Shown here piece after piece: positions 10,841 to 23,059 of a DNA stretch of 64,000 bases. The notes beneath the pieces are model-generated. The model was not told the DNA's origin. It saw nothing but the letters and a program-made list of their open reading frames with translations, and searched no databases. The stretch's first letter is position 1. Each line of letters begins with the position of its first letter. A program made the position numbers and the translations under genes. This DNA comes from Symsagittifera roscoffensis (taxonomy: Eukaryota; Xenacoelomorpha; Acoela; Convolutidae): contig NC_087071.1 of assembly GCF_963678635.1 (NCBI RefSeq), forward strand, positions 27,141,378-27,205,377, written 5' to 3'.

Positions 10841-12300
10841 CTAGAGAATTGGCACACAGCGTTTCAAGAGAAGTAGAAGATCATTCAATTGCATGTAAAT
10901 TGGCAGCGGTAAGAGATTGAGTAAACGCATTTGTTCTGAAATATCTTGCTGACATTGTAATTTTCCATAGAACCATTTACCCTATTCTTTTAAAATTGCT
11001 TCTAGTTTTCTACTGTTTTGCCTCAGTGGTGTCGAATAGTGAAATTCATAGAGGTAGATTGCGGTAAAGTTGAGTTTTACTGAGATGTTGGCATTGTAGG
11101 CATTATTTTTTCGTAGAAAGTAGCAAAATTTAATACTTTTTTGAGACTTTGGTTGCTTTTCGTACTCCAGCTCACATTTTGTGTTGCCTAAACTCCTAGG
11201 TATTTAATGCTTGACGTCAATTTAAGTGTGCTTCGGTTGTATTTGAGATTGTGATCGACATTATTTGAGATAGCGGATTGTGATCGAAGTTCGAATTGTG
11301 TGCTTTTTTCTAACGCTATCTTCATATCGTTTTGTTTTACCCAGTTGTCCATTTCTTCCAGGTCACATTGTAGGTCGGTGTTCCATTTGTTGACTGAAAA
11401 GGCTTGCAAATCATCTGCAGAGATGGAAAGACAGCTAAAACGGATCAATTCCGCCAGGTCGTTTCTGAAAATGCAGGCCAGCAAAAGTCTCAGAAATGAG
11501 CCCTCAAGGACTCTTGAGGTTATTTCACATTCCAATGAATATAAAAACCTAGTTCATACGGATTGCTTGCGTTTAATGAGGCAGTCAAATAGAACTTTTA
11601 GAAGTCATATAAACAAGCCATTCTGGCTTAATTTCCATGAGCAAGAGTTTGTGCGGTACTTTGTCAAAAGCTTTCGAGAAGTCGGCATAGAAGACTACTA
11701 CAACTGGTTCAGGGTCATTGCCAAGTATTGAACAAAACTTGCCAGGATTTGTAGCATATTACTCATTACGGATCGTTTCACGCACGAATCTTTAGCGGGG
11801 TACTTCTGTAAGTGTTCGTACAAATTCATGTTTGTTCACATCTCAAACCTTTTAATATCTGTGCAAATTAGTGTGATAAGTCGATAGCTCTCAATGTTTT
11901 CAGGGTCATTTCTTTGCATAAAGAAGAGTTTTTGGCTTTTTTGAATGAGGATCGGAGTTTAATTAGGCGCTTCACGTTTTTGAAGAGTCTGTTTAGAATT
12001 TGCACGTTTGACTTCTGGAGAAAACTAATTGGTAGGCCAGTTCGGCCTCGTGATTTGATTAAGTCAATTTCTTCCATAAAGTCTTGATTATTTTAGTTGA
12101 CATGGGAAAGTTAACTAAATTGATGAATGTACATTTTGTTTCTAATTTCTTATAAAGTGAAGTTTCAAGCGTTTTCAAAGTGTAGTAGGATTCAGTAGGA
12201 CTCATTGGAGAATGCGGATTCGAGAGTCTCTCTGGCAATAAAGATGTCAAACGACGCGTGCGTAATTGGGACACCGAGAAGTAAAACAAGTTTGGAATAA
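10841..12300 (-). pseudogene. LINE reverse transcriptase relic, copy 1
   Basis: On the minus strand from high to low coordinates: 12289-12060 and 12077-11868 carry the N-terminal part of the domain (KSRGRTGLPISFLQKS, LFKNVKRLIK). Then 11750-11560 reads VFYADFSKAFDKVPHKLL, the first catalytic aspartate block. Then 11535-11188 reads VLEGSFLRLLLACIFRNDL, SADDLQAF (YADD-type block, first Y replaced by S) and DLEEMDNWVKQNDM, ending in IKYLGV. Frameshifts and stops separate the blocks. The lower end, at 10841, matches the lower end of copy 2 at 16657 to the base (AATTGGCACACAGCG). The organisation is that of CR1/L2/Jockey-type LINEs; I cannot choose among them. Confidence 0.7.
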
Positions 12301-12605
12301 AGGTTGTGAGAAAATTAATAAATAATATCTGTTCAAATTTACCTCTGGTGTGTTTTGTTTCAAATGCGATGTGGTTTCTTCACATGTGGACTTTGATTTT
12401 CTCGCCGTCCTAGCCGTGAGCTGGTGGAATGACCTCCGAAACGACCTCTGGTTGTACCACTACGTTCTCTCATGTTTTTAATTACCAATTTGAAACCAGT
12501 TCAAACCAATTTTAATTACTAAGTGAGATAAACATAAAGCACGCCAACACTCAACGTATTTCAAATAGCTACCTTTCTCTCCCCAGTTGCGTGTGTTTCA
12601 GGTAG
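12301..12605. other. Gene-free spacer between retroelements
   Basis: Nothing is recognised between the minus-strand LINE and the plus-strand reverse transcriptase relic. Confidence 0.4.
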
Positions 12606-14760
12606 ATGCCGCAATTCCAGTCAAGACGCATCATTGAGTTTTCACAAAAATTAGTTTTTGAGGTTTCAGGTACTAAATATATCATAGCAGCTCGACTAAA
12701 ATCAACAACTCACTCCTACCGCTGCTTATTGCTTCATGATCTGTTTGAAACTGTTTTGCGATACAAACCAAAGCGCCTAATTACAGTAACGATAATTGCT
12801 GGTTTCATTAATAACAGGCTGAATCCACACGAAACGGAACAGCAGTGGAAAACATTATTACTCTCATCACTGAAAAGTTCAATCCAACACAAGGCCAATC
12901 TTCAAAACAGTACAGAGCTGTAATAGCCCTGAACCAAAAGTCAACTTTCATATTCATCTGCTTGTTTTTTTTGATAAATAGATTTGTACACCCACCTTTA
13001 CTTATCGTTTCATCTATCATTATCAGTTTCTTGTTCAACGGTAACGATTTCTTTACTGATTTTCTTGCAAATTTGTCACTGCTTCAATGCACAGGCTACA
13101 TGCATTTAAAATGCAATTATCATCATGACGATTTCAGCTAGCTTCGCTGCACCTCCAAATTTCCCACAGCCTACGACACAAATCAATGCAATCCCGAGCC
13201 ATAGCTACAACAATGCTCTCCCAACTCCACTGTCACCCTTTCACTGCCACAAAAAAAAACAAGGAGAACCCTCCATTATAAAACCTGTAACAACACAAGA
13301 CCCATTGCGAACCCCCTGTCCAGAACTCATAAAAATCACAAGGAACAAATACACCGAGTGGTCCACTGGAAGCACGTCTTTACGATCTTATCAAAACTGG
13401 TTATAACTCTAATGAAACCCTCAATAGAACTCTGTGCAGCCTAATAGAAACAACGAACACACTTTCAAAATTCAAGCTGCAATGATCTTACCACACTTAC
13501 TACTGTGCAAAACAAATTCCGAAAACGATGGGTTTTTGTCTACAACAATGCAAGGCGACTTCAGCAAAAGCAGAACAGAGACCTGAAAGACAAACATAAC
13601 GAAGGAAAGGCGCTGCAAGTTCCCTTGACAAACAGTGACAAAAGTAAATAAACAAAAAACAAAAACTAAAGCACAGCAGCTGAACAAACTAATGAACACC
13701 GGAATCTATCAAGCGCATTAGGAAAATTGAAGAGATAGACGAGATCCTAAAGTTTGAAACAATAGAACAGACTATTTTCAAGAAGCACCCACCATCTGAA
13801 CCAATTGATGATAACTGTTTTATACCACTCTCAATTGAAAAAACCCTTTTCCATCTATCGATACTTGATCGAATAAAAGTTCACCGGATCAAGAAAGCAA
13901 ACATGAGAACTAACAGAACTCAAAGATTATCTGGCCTTGATGCAAATGAACGAAAACGTATTTTAAACCGCTTGGGACAACAATCAGTTGAGATTTCAAG
14001 AACAAAAGCTCTAATGCCATTAAATTGGCTACCAAAGAATAATATCTATTACTAACTGAACCATATAACCATATTAACCACATAAAAAGATAAGTACTTT
14101 TAGATAAGAACCCAGGAGTAAGACCCATAGGCATAGGAGAAGTTGTGGGTAGGATAATAGGACGAAGAGTATTCAAATGCCTGAAAAACTTATTTCATTA
14201 GGTGCTACTTCCAGCTCTGTCTAGGACAAAACCGTGACAATGAACATGCGATCGATGCGCTTAGAGGTCGAAACATCAAAGCCACCGCCGATGGGTTTTC
14301 ATTGATGCCAAGTAAATTTCGTTTCATTAAAATGAAAGCTGGAATTGAAATCATTGAAAACACCTGCCCATTTATTTTCATCCCGTACTCCGATCCATCT
14401 GAATTTTTCTTTAACATAAAAACTTTTCGTTCTCAAGAAGGGACAACCCATGCAAGCCGCTTTAAATGCCCGAGTACGGTCTAGCCATAAAACACCTCAT
14501 AAAACTTTTAAAAACAGATATTGTAACCCAGAAATGATACTTAGACGACAGTAACGCAGTCGGTAATTTAAGCAACCTATGAACCGTTTTATGTAAACCT
14601 GTATCACAAGGCTTACTCTTTGGCTACCATGTTGATGCATCCAAATGCTAGTTCAATTAAAAGACTTATAACACGGTGAAGTCGAGAAAATCTTCGAAAA
14701 TACAGCAATCACTGAGGTCGAGAAAATCTTCGAAAATACAGCAAATCGAGTGCTGGGTTC
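12606..14760 (+). pseudogene. Divergent reverse transcriptase retroelement relic
   Basis: A plus-strand retroelement broken by stops. The diagnostic pieces are ALMPLNWLPK near 14010, LDKNPGVRPIGIGEVVGRII at about 14103-14162, SLMPSKF near 14300, RSQEGTTHA at about 14430, YGLAIKHLIKLL, DDSNAVGNLSNL near 14545 and GYHVDASKC near 14625. These match a known type of retroelement reverse transcriptase with a (V/L)RPIG(V/I)GEV..RI and EGTTQG(D/N)PLAM signature, best known to me from invertebrate DIRS-like or related elements. Upstream, 13125-13406 is rich in proline and serine and could be remains of an ORF1/gag protein. A direct repeat of about 30 bp (GTCGAGAAAATCTTCGAAAA) lies at 14680-14745. Confidence 0.55.
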
Positions 14761-14989
14761 TGTTATATGAATAGAATTTGAATGTAAAAAGTTCTTCGAT
14801 GTTCAACAGAAATAAGCAAATCTAAATTTTGTAAAAACCTAACAAAATCGCTAAAACTAGACAAAATCTTTTCTAAGGACATCATTGAAGTTGCATTAAT
14901 TTGCTTCAAAAACGTTGCTGCATAATCTGAATGACTTAAAACTAAACAAGGAAGCAAAAAAATCAAAAACAATGTGCGAGGTTATTTTT

Positions 14990-15410
14990 CAGTAGTATCA
15001 ATTGTTTTAATTGCTGGGGCGGTTTTCCGCAATATATATTTTTCGAGATTGAAATGAAAGATTAGAATCAAGAATTAAAACTAAATATTTGCATTCAGTT
15101 TTCTTTGCTATGTATTGGTCATTTATGAAATTTCGATCAGTTTCCACGTTCGGATTATCATTTTTTTGACAGAAACTTTTAAATTCTGATTTTGATGCAT
15201 TCAAATTCAACTGACTTTTGGCAAAAAATCTCAGCGAGCTCGAACAAAGAACTATGCAACTGATTCAACGCATCATTTGAAATTAGGAATGATGCAATAA
15301 TCAAACATTCGTCTGCATTCTGCACCAAACTATTTTCATGAGATATACGTTTTTGCATATCATTGTTATAAAAATTGAACAAAAATGGACCTAGTGCTGT
15401 GCATTTTGTT
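14990..15410 (-). pseudogene. Fragment of a second LINE reverse transcriptase
   Basis: On the minus strand, 15382-15179 reads MFNFYNNDMQKRI, then NADECLIIASF (a decayed YADDT..F block) and LNQLHSSLFELAEIF. A frameshift leads into 15210-15007, which reads MNLNASKSEFKSF and ends KKTECKYLVLILDSNLSF. This is the order found around the catalytic YADD site of Jockey/CR1-like LINEs: palm, then the K-rich segment, then the KYLG.LD.NL.W block. It is a different family from the LINE at 10841-12300. Confidence 0.6.
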
Positions 15411-16094
15411 TCAATAAATTAAGAACATAAACTTAATCACATCAACTCTAAATTTCTGTTTATCATTATCAATTCATTTTTGAGTATTTTCCCAGTATTT
15501 TGATTGGCAAATTAATGAAATGACTCCTGACTCTAACCTTAGTTACTATGATACTCATAACCGCTGAATTTTTTTCTCGAAATTAAAAAAAAAGAGAAAA
15601 AAAGAAGAAAAATAATGGAAATCAAAGATATTACACTCGTTTTTCATCATTTCACCCCGTCATAAATTTTTTGGTGTTTCAAAACCCTTAGTTTGAGAAT
15701 CCGTTAAAACAGTAAATTCAACCAAAAGTTTTCGCACTTTGCATCTTCTGGTTTTAAAAATCTAAACTATCTGTACAAAGTTATCAAAGATCATAAAAAT
15801 TATCATACACCTCCTTTTTTCAAAAATGAAAAAATTTAACCAATCTGAACTTCATAATTAATGCTAAAACTATATAAAACTTTTTATGTAACAGTTTTTT
15901 AATTAGGCCACAAAATTCTGAGAGTTGTTTTTTCTGGTTTTTTTGCTAACATGTAAATTGTCTTAGTTTTTTTTGTTTAAGCCAAAATTTTTCAATTCTG
16001 GGGACTTAGTGTCAGCTGCCTACTTATAAACTCGTCGCGCGTGTTAATTGCCGGTCTCTCTTTCTCAATGGTGCAGCGCCGCTAATGTAAGTAC
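15411..16094. other. Gene-free spacer
   Basis: Poly-A/T-rich DNA with a purine-only run at 15585-15625. No gene is seen. Confidence 0.4.
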
Positions 16095-16391
16095 TTAAAT
16101 GCTGCTTGGGGCCTGGTCGATTACCTTCAAATTAAACTCCGATTTACCACAATCACTACCACACTGACTTATGTGCTGTCCAACTGAGGTATCTTCTTTT
16201 CGGTGTAACTCAATCCTTGTGGTGAGATGTCGGACCTTCTGGCCAACAAAGATGGATTTGCACCCACAACATTTAAGTCTGTAAACCCCTTTTGATTTCA
16301 GTTCCCTGGAAAAAGAGATTTTTAAAGAGGGCTTACAAGTTTTCATTTTTCGCGTTATGAAAACTATATGCGCATTGGTGATATCGAGCAC
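16095..16391 (-). pseudogene. GIY-YIG endonuclease fragment of a retroelement
   Basis: The minus-strand frame of 98 codons contains GVYRLKCCGCKSIFVGQ, which corresponds to the GIY...YIG core with both tyrosine motifs altered (VYR and FVG), followed by HLTTRIELHRKEDTSVGQHI, the conserved R and the H/E region, then SQCG. Domains of this type are the C-terminal endonucleases of Penelope-like elements and of some related retroelements. No reverse transcriptase continues directly upstream, so this is an isolated 3' piece. The plus-strand frame at 16443-16709 is an unrelated shadow. Confidence 0.65.
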
Positions 16392-16656
16392 TTTTTTGCT
16401 AATGTCTGACTGCGGTTCCCCGATTTTGAACCATCAAGTTGGGTGATGAGTCGCTGCTATGATCACAGGGCTTTTTTCAGCCATCTTCCTTTTGTTTTTC
16501 TCCTCCCCGGTGATCTTTTCAAGGGCCTGCGATGCAACCTGCGACAACCAACTCTCCAGATTTTGATTATCCAACTACTGCTTACGGTTGATTTCCATCG
16601 CTTTATCATAATCTTCCCATGTGGATGTACTGCGATTTTTGTTCGTCGGTTAAAAA

Positions 16657-17545
16657 GAATTGGCACACAGCGTTTCAAGAGAAGTAGAAGATCATTCAAT
16701 TGCACGTAAAGTGACAGCGGTAAGAGATTGAGTGAACGCATTTGTTTTGTAATATCTTGCTGACATTGTAATTTCCTACAGAACCATTTACCTGATTCGT
16801 TTAAAAATGCTTCTAGTTTTCTACTGAAGTTCATAGAAGGAAGATTGCGGTAAAGTTGAGTTTTACTGAGATGTTGGCATTGTAGGCAACATTTTGTCGG
16901 AGAAAGTAGCACAATTTAATACTTTTTCGAGACTTTGGTTGCTTTTTGTACTCCAACTCAAATTTTGTGTTGCCTAAACTCCTAATTAATTAAAGCTTGA
17001 TGTCAATTCAAGTGTGATTCCGTTGTAACATTACTTGAGATTGCGGTTTGTCATCGAAAATTGAACTGTGTGCTTTTTTCTATCGCTATCTTCATATTGT
17101 TTTATTTTACCCAGTTGTTCATTTCTTCCAGGTTACATTGCAGGTCGGTGTTCGTTTTGTTGACTGAAAAGGCTTGCAGATCATCTGCAAAGATGAAAGG
17201 ATAGCTAAAACTGATCACTTCGGCCAGGTCGTTTCTGAAAAGGCAGATCAGCAAAAGTCTCCGCTATGAGCCTCGAGGGACTCCTGAGGTTATTTCACTT
17301 TCCGCTGAATATAAAAATCCAGTTCATACAGATTGCTTGCATTTCAAAAGGCAGTCAAATAGATTTGTTAGAAGGCATATAAACAAGCCTTTCTGGCTCA
17401 ATTTCATGGGCAAGAGTTTGTGCGGTACTTTGTCAAATGCTTTCGAGAAGTCGGCATAGAAGGCTACTACAACTGGTTGAGTGTCATTGCTAAGTGCTGA
17501 ACAAAACTTGCTACGATTTACATTCCGTTGCAAAGAAAACGCTGA
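16657..17545 (-). pseudogene. LINE reverse transcriptase relic, copy 2
   Basis: This is the same family as 10841-12300 and aligns with it base by base from the shared end AATTGGCACACAGCG upward. On the minus strand 17533-17324 reads VVVAFYADFSKAFDKVPHKL. The region near 16912-16660 reads SLNLLPLSLYVQLNDLLLLL, the leucine-rich C-terminal tail usual in this LINE group. Between them are stops and frameshifts. The 5' part present in copy 1 is absent, as in a 5'-truncated insertion. Confidence 0.7.
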
Positions 17546-20321
17546 GTACTTTTTGTCTGCTTAGGTTTTGTCGACTGAGTTGAAACATCTTGGAGATTTT
17601 TCATTTTGTTGTGCGCAATGTTCCTCTAATTGCTTTTAATTCATTTATTTTTGTCTGCAATTTGCAATTTGACCAACTTTGAATCCGCGTACTTTCGTCG
17701 TTTTCCGCTCAGAAAATTTGTCTCTGCTCAAATAATTTCGTTTTTTGTTATGTTGGCTTAGTGATCTAATTTTGGAATTTTGTGTAGTTTTAAGGGAAAG
17801 AGAATTTTAAGCCCCTCTCCAGATTGCACAAAAAAACTTAATATTAATTATTGTTCTAAGTTTTTCATGACAACAATGTTTTTTTGGTTTTACCTGGGTT
17901 TATTCGAGTTCTGTCGGCTCCGTTAAAGCTCAAATATTGTTTTTAAGTGTAATAAAATGCCTCGAGTTTTCTTTCTGGACGTATTTCCTTGAATTGAAAT
18001 TATTCCAGGCAACATTTTATTTTTTTTCCTGTTTTTTTTTGCGAATTTAATTCAAGTTTGCTTGGACTTAGTCGCTCTTCTTTCCTTCCAGTACGCAGTA
18101 GTTTTTTATACAAGAAATGAACATTTTATTTTCATTATTTCAGATCGCTAATATGAGTTTTATAATTTTAGATCCAAATATTAGATTTGAAATAGAATTT
18201 TTCATATGTGAAGTAACCATGAAAAAAACACAATTTCAGATTTGAAATTCAATCTGAGGAACCATACCATTTCTTAAACATTATTATATGCATATCAAGC
18301 AAACAATTGAGTTTTTTCTGTTGTTTTTGCAATATACAGTTGATTTTAGATTAGGTAGCGGTGAAAAAAACATCCCAAAAAAAACTTTAAGTTTTCTGTT
18401 CAAGGTAAATTTGTTGCTCAACTGTTTTAAAAAAGTTTTCAAAAGTTGTAAGAAGAATTATCATATTTTGATTTTCATGCTCTACTTTTGTATTTCCAAT
18501 TTTTACCTTGGGTAAACATATTATAGCAGTCTCCGATTAGAGAAATTGCTAAGTACCTGCTAGCAGCTAGCAGAAGCTATAAAATACAGAACTACCTAGA
18601 ATATAACATCTTCAGATCAGAAATAACCATGAAAATTGAAAGTTCTGAAATTTAGATTTGAATTACACTTTTTTCAGCTCTACATAACGAAAATAAACAA
18701 AAATTCAAATTTAAAACTAGACCTGAAAAACTCATTCTTAAGTTATACAAGCGTTGTTTTAGCATTTTACAACCCATTTCAGATCTGAAATTTAGACTTG
18801 AAAGAGATAATTTAAGATTTAAACTAGATATTTTACTAGGTACGGGTTCACTGTCTGCTAGCTTCCGAGCTTTTTTCACGTGGTATCATAAGTGGTGCGA
18901 AGGTCTGATTCGCATCTGTGTTAAATTGACGTTGAAGGGCAGTCGGGATAATAAGGGTTGAAGTCAACTTGACACGAGCAATCTTATTTAATTACGTAAT
19001 AATAATTTTCAATAGACTAAAAACGAGACATCGCGGATAAAAATTTCTTTATTGTTCCGATCATTGTAAATAGGGAGGAGCTTTGTATTCGGGTGTGCTT
19101 TAGTTCTTTTTATTTTTTTCCATTCAAAATCAGGTACCACAATTATTCGTGTCATTGAGTGATATATCATTTTAAAACTCTTTTATTCGTGATTCGAACC
19201 ACATTAAAAATTCTCCAAAATTTTCCCAGTGTCGAGAAAGATCGGTTTGAAGTTTTTGATTTTTCTTCTATTTCGAGCAAATAAAGCAAGCGAGCAGGCT
19301 TGCAACAGCTAAATTATGTCCAATTTAAGACCTTGAAATTTAATTTTATGCAACAATTGAATTTCTTTGCGAGAGATTTCAGCTACATTTTGAGAACCAA
19401 ATTTTTCCAAATTCAAAAAATTTCTGCAAAAAAAATTTTAAAATTTTTTTAAAATTTTGTTTAAGTGTTTCTAGTCATTTTTATGCGATTTTTTTTTCAA
19501 ATTTGTTTTCATTATAATGATTTTCTAGTATGCCTAAATTATATTTTTACGTCAGATCGTTTTATTACACCAAGCAAAAAAAACGGCATTAAAATGGAAA
19601 AAAAAACTTTCTAAGCCGTAGTTTTCTTAAGGCTATGGTCGTAACATTCAGTGCTACCTTCACAGTAACTGGGTATTCTGGCTTATATAAGTCAATAATA
19701 AATGACTAAAATTTGTAAAGAAATTTTTTAGAAAACGTTTAAGAATGCTTTTTGGAACTAATGAGCTATTTTGACGTTCTATGTGAGCCATTTTGACGCT
19801 TCTAATGAGCTATTTTGACGTTCTAGTTCTAATGGACAATGATAACCTAGTTGCAAAATTTTTTTATTGGGTTTCCTGCTATTGAAATATGATTTTAATC
19901 AGTACTCGGACACAAAATACTTTTTAGAACTAGATTTTCAGAAAATTAAGCATCTGAAAAACTCCTATCAGTTGAATAAGTATTTTGCTTATCTTTTTCT
20001 AGAGGAGCTATGAAAACACCATTTCTTGTTTAAAAAAATGTCAGTTATGTTTTTTTTGGATTCAAGTCACGATCAATTCACCGAAAAAAGATTAGTTTAG
20101 GTAAATTAACCAATTCAGGTTAATCAATTAACCAATAATTTTACCAGTCCTTCAAAGTGTATTTTTTTTGGAAGTTTGAGACCCTATTCTTATTTAAAAA
20201 TCATACAATAACTGTAAATATTTCCCAAATTTACGCGCAAAAAACATAATAATGCAACGGAATTGTAAGCTAGAGTATAAACTCATATAAAGGCAAATTG
20301 AAGTACGATCCTTTACAGAAC
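17546..20321. other. Gene-free stretch with short repeats
   Basis: No gene is recognised. AAATAACCATGAAAA-type and CAGATTTGAAAT-type words recur between 18170 and 18850, suggesting a decayed tandem repeat. At 19760-19840 a short direct repeat with the word GAGCTATTTTGACG occurs three times. Confidence 0.4.
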
Positions 20322-20385
20322 TAATGGTCGTGCGGCCAAGAGACAAGGCGAGCACGACGGTCAATAGGATTCGAGTCCACCATTA
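20322..20385 (+). other. tRNA-like two-arm sequence (probable tRNA relic)
   Basis: Seven bases TAATGGT (20322-20328) pair perfectly with ACCATTA (20379-20385) as an acceptor stem would. Directly inside, CGTGC and GCACG pair around GGCCAAGAGACAAGGCGA, whose text resembles the A box and D arm of a leucine/serine-type tRNA. Next to the 3' strand is GGATTCGAGTCC, which resembles the B box and T arm. At 64 nt there is no room for an anticodon arm, so this is more likely a shrunken tRNA gene or a SINE head than a working tRNA. Confidence 0.45.
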
Positions 20386-20654
20386 TGCAGACCTTAAAAC
20401 ATGATGACCCGAGGGCATATAGCCCCTTTTAGCGTTGTTTCTTTTTGGTTCTAATTCGGTTCAGCCTTGGTTAAGGCTGGCGATCAAAAAGAACAATTTG
20501 TCTCAAGGACATTTTTACCGGTTCTTGTGGTTAACTTGCGCCAATTTGTACCGTTTTTGGGGCAGATTATTGGTGTATTATGAAGTTATGTTCAAACGAA
20601 AACAGGAAAAATTATGGATTTTCTGAGAGCTTTTGCCGACAAATTCTCTCTTTA

Positions 20655-21005
20655 ATTCAAGCATTTGACTTCATATTTTTTACGGAGATCAGCGCATACA
20701 TAAAAGAAAAAATTTTGGATCATCTCCGCACAAAAATTTCTGGTATAGTGAAAAAACGCAATTTCTGATAATGCATTTGACTTCATATCTTTTACGGAGA
20801 TTAAGCGCGCATACATAAAAAAAAGTTTTTGGATCATCTCCGCAAGCAAATTTCTGGTATATTGAAAAACGCAATTTCTGATTAAGCATTTGAATTCATA
20901 TCTTTTACGGAGATTAAGCGCGCATACATAATAAAAAAAAGTTTTGGGATGATCTTCGCTCGCAACTTTCTGGTATATTGAAAAAACGCATTTTCTTATA
21001 AAGCG
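20655..21005. repeat. Tandem repeat, three units of about 113 bp
   Basis: The units start at about 20658, 20770 and 20884 with GCATTTGACTTCATAT or a variant. Each contains TTTACGGAGAT, GCATACATAA, a GGATCATCTCCGC-type word and TTTCTGGTATA, and ends AAAAACGCAATTTCT. GGAGAT and ATCTCC make each unit able to fold on itself. Minus-strand reading frames inside are low complexity. Confidence 0.8.
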
Positions 21006-22604
21006 TATTTCGTTTACGCAGTTGTCTGAAATATTAACATCCTCACGAAAACTACGAATTGATTTATTTATTTGCCCCTTGAACTAAGCTTGACTGATTT
21101 TGTACTAACTTCGATTTTCTATCAGTACCAAAATGATATTGAAGAAAAAATATTGGAGAAATTAAAAATCTAAGTGATTCAATCAAAAGATTAAATAATT
21201 CAATGGCAATCTGAGGTACCAATATCATCTGATTGATGGTCATTCAAAACTGTTCAACTGAATTTTAAAAGTTGAAAAAATGTGCAATAAGTGGACAACT
21301 AAAAACGAATTGGTCTCATTTTTAGAAAATTAATATTGGAAAAATGTTTAAACCAAGAACCCGTTTTAGGTCATATTAAATTATTTTACTTCGTTTCAGC
21401 CTGTCTCGTAACAAATTTATGTCTTTCACTGCATTTTGTAAAAAAAAATTTAACCTGCTTAGGAAGAAATTTCACTTTAGGAGTCTAGACCGGCCTGAAA
21501 AGGATTCAAACAGAAACAAAAGACTTGTTTGAACTCCGTTCGCCAAAGCCTACCACAGCTTCAGCTTATAAATATGCTAGTATATCGCTGTTTAAATATT
21601 TGCCTTGAAACAATCGACTAAATAAGTTTCATAATGACTAACCTTGGAATTTACCAAAAACTGTTTTCACAGCAAATGCCCTAAATTGCAATTAATGATA
21701 AATGGCTTGCTAAAATTTCTAATGCCTTACCATGATTCAACCCGTTATTTTATTTTTGTTACTTTTTTGTAAGTAGATTAAATTCGTGTTATTGAATTCT
21801 GTTATTGAATTCTATTAATTCGTTTTTCTTAAACTTTTTGCTTAAGAAAATCACTGTCGATCCATTTCGAAGAGTCAGCAAAAATAGCGTTTTTGATCAA
21901 AACAATATGTATTAAAAGTTTCAACCAAGCGCTTTAGGTTAAAAGTGTCATCTTTGCTGTGCCGAGACTATATCGAAGTTTATGTTCAATTTCTACGGTT
22001 TTTTTTATTTGCTGCTTCGTAGGTAATGTCCTAAAATGACTGTTGTTTGACCGAATATCAGCGCGGGTTTTTCAGTCTTCTTTCCTAACTCATAATGGTT
22101 TCTTGGTTGAAACATTTGACTGACTAACTGACTAAATCACGTCTTTAGCCGTCATCACATCTGACCAAAATCTTTAGTCGCGCAGAATTTTAGGTTCCAC
22201 AAACATCCTGGGTTGACAACATTACATCTAACCCATGGTAACCACTTTGAAAAAAAGTGTTAGTCCTACACTGTTCCCTACAATTAATCTATGGCAAAAA
22301 GCTAGCTGAGTGCTTTACAAACTTCGGAAAAATCATCTGTTTAACAAATTTGATGTTATTTTTCAAAATCAGGGTATCCAAATTGTTAATGCATTTTTCT
22401 GTTGATTTGGGATGAGTTTTGGTGTACTTTCATAAAGAGTGATTTGTTGATGATTCTTTTGATACATTGTTTATTTATGGAAATTTTTTGTGGTGACACT
22501 TTCAAAATTGCACAAAAAATGAATCATCATTTTGAAGTGCAAAACAAATTTGTTTTGGTGTGGATAACGTAATCCTTAGTCCTGAAACGGGTTTTTTGAT
22601 CTCA
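21006..22604. other. Gene-free stretch
   Basis: No gene or clear repeat is recognised apart from short words such as the GACTGACTAACTGACTAA run near 22120. Confidence 0.4.
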
Positions 22605-22801
22605 TTACGGGGCCAAACTTTGCATTTTGTGAATTGTAAGCGGATTCCGCAACAAGGACGCTCCTTCGTTCTTCTTTTGTTCTTTCATTTCCTTTGATCG
22701 TTCCAACAAAATTTTATCATGTTAGAGACTTGTCTCTGGAATCCAGGAACATACAGACACAAAATTGTGCGACTAACCAGTGCACAGGTTTGGCCTTGTA
22801 T
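22605..22801. mobile_element. Short inverted-repeat element M1, deletion copy
   Basis: The left end is TTACGGGGCCAAACTTTGCA. The right end is TGCACAGGTTTGGCCTTGTA, which is inverted and imperfect. The inner words GCGGATTCCGCAAC and TCTGGAATCCAGGAACATAC recur in the larger copy at 50604-51237. At 197 bp it looks like an internally deleted, non-autonomous copy. Confidence 0.65.
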
Positions 22802-23059
22802 TGCTATACAGTTCTTTCAAAGAGCGCTCAAAAATTGTTTTCTTTGTTGCATTTTTCGATATGACGAGATTTATTGGAGAAGATCTATGGTCGCGCAAAA
22901 CTTCTTCGCGTGCACAAAGTAGTATTTTATTTGTGCTGCTAAACAACTGGGCTTCAATTTAAGTTGCCTTGATACTTAATTCGTAAAACAATTCATTCCA
23001 AGGTCAAGTGCAAAAAAGTTTAAGTGGCATTTAACTTGTTGTTTTAACTTCGAAAAAAA
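22802..23059. other. Gene-free spacer
   Basis: No gene is seen. The plus-strand frames at 22719-22962 are shadows overlapping the inverted-repeat element. Confidence 0.4.

Noticed and set aside
11300-11731. 143-codon plus-strand frame
   Set aside because: It is the antisense shadow of the minus-strand LINE reverse transcriptase.
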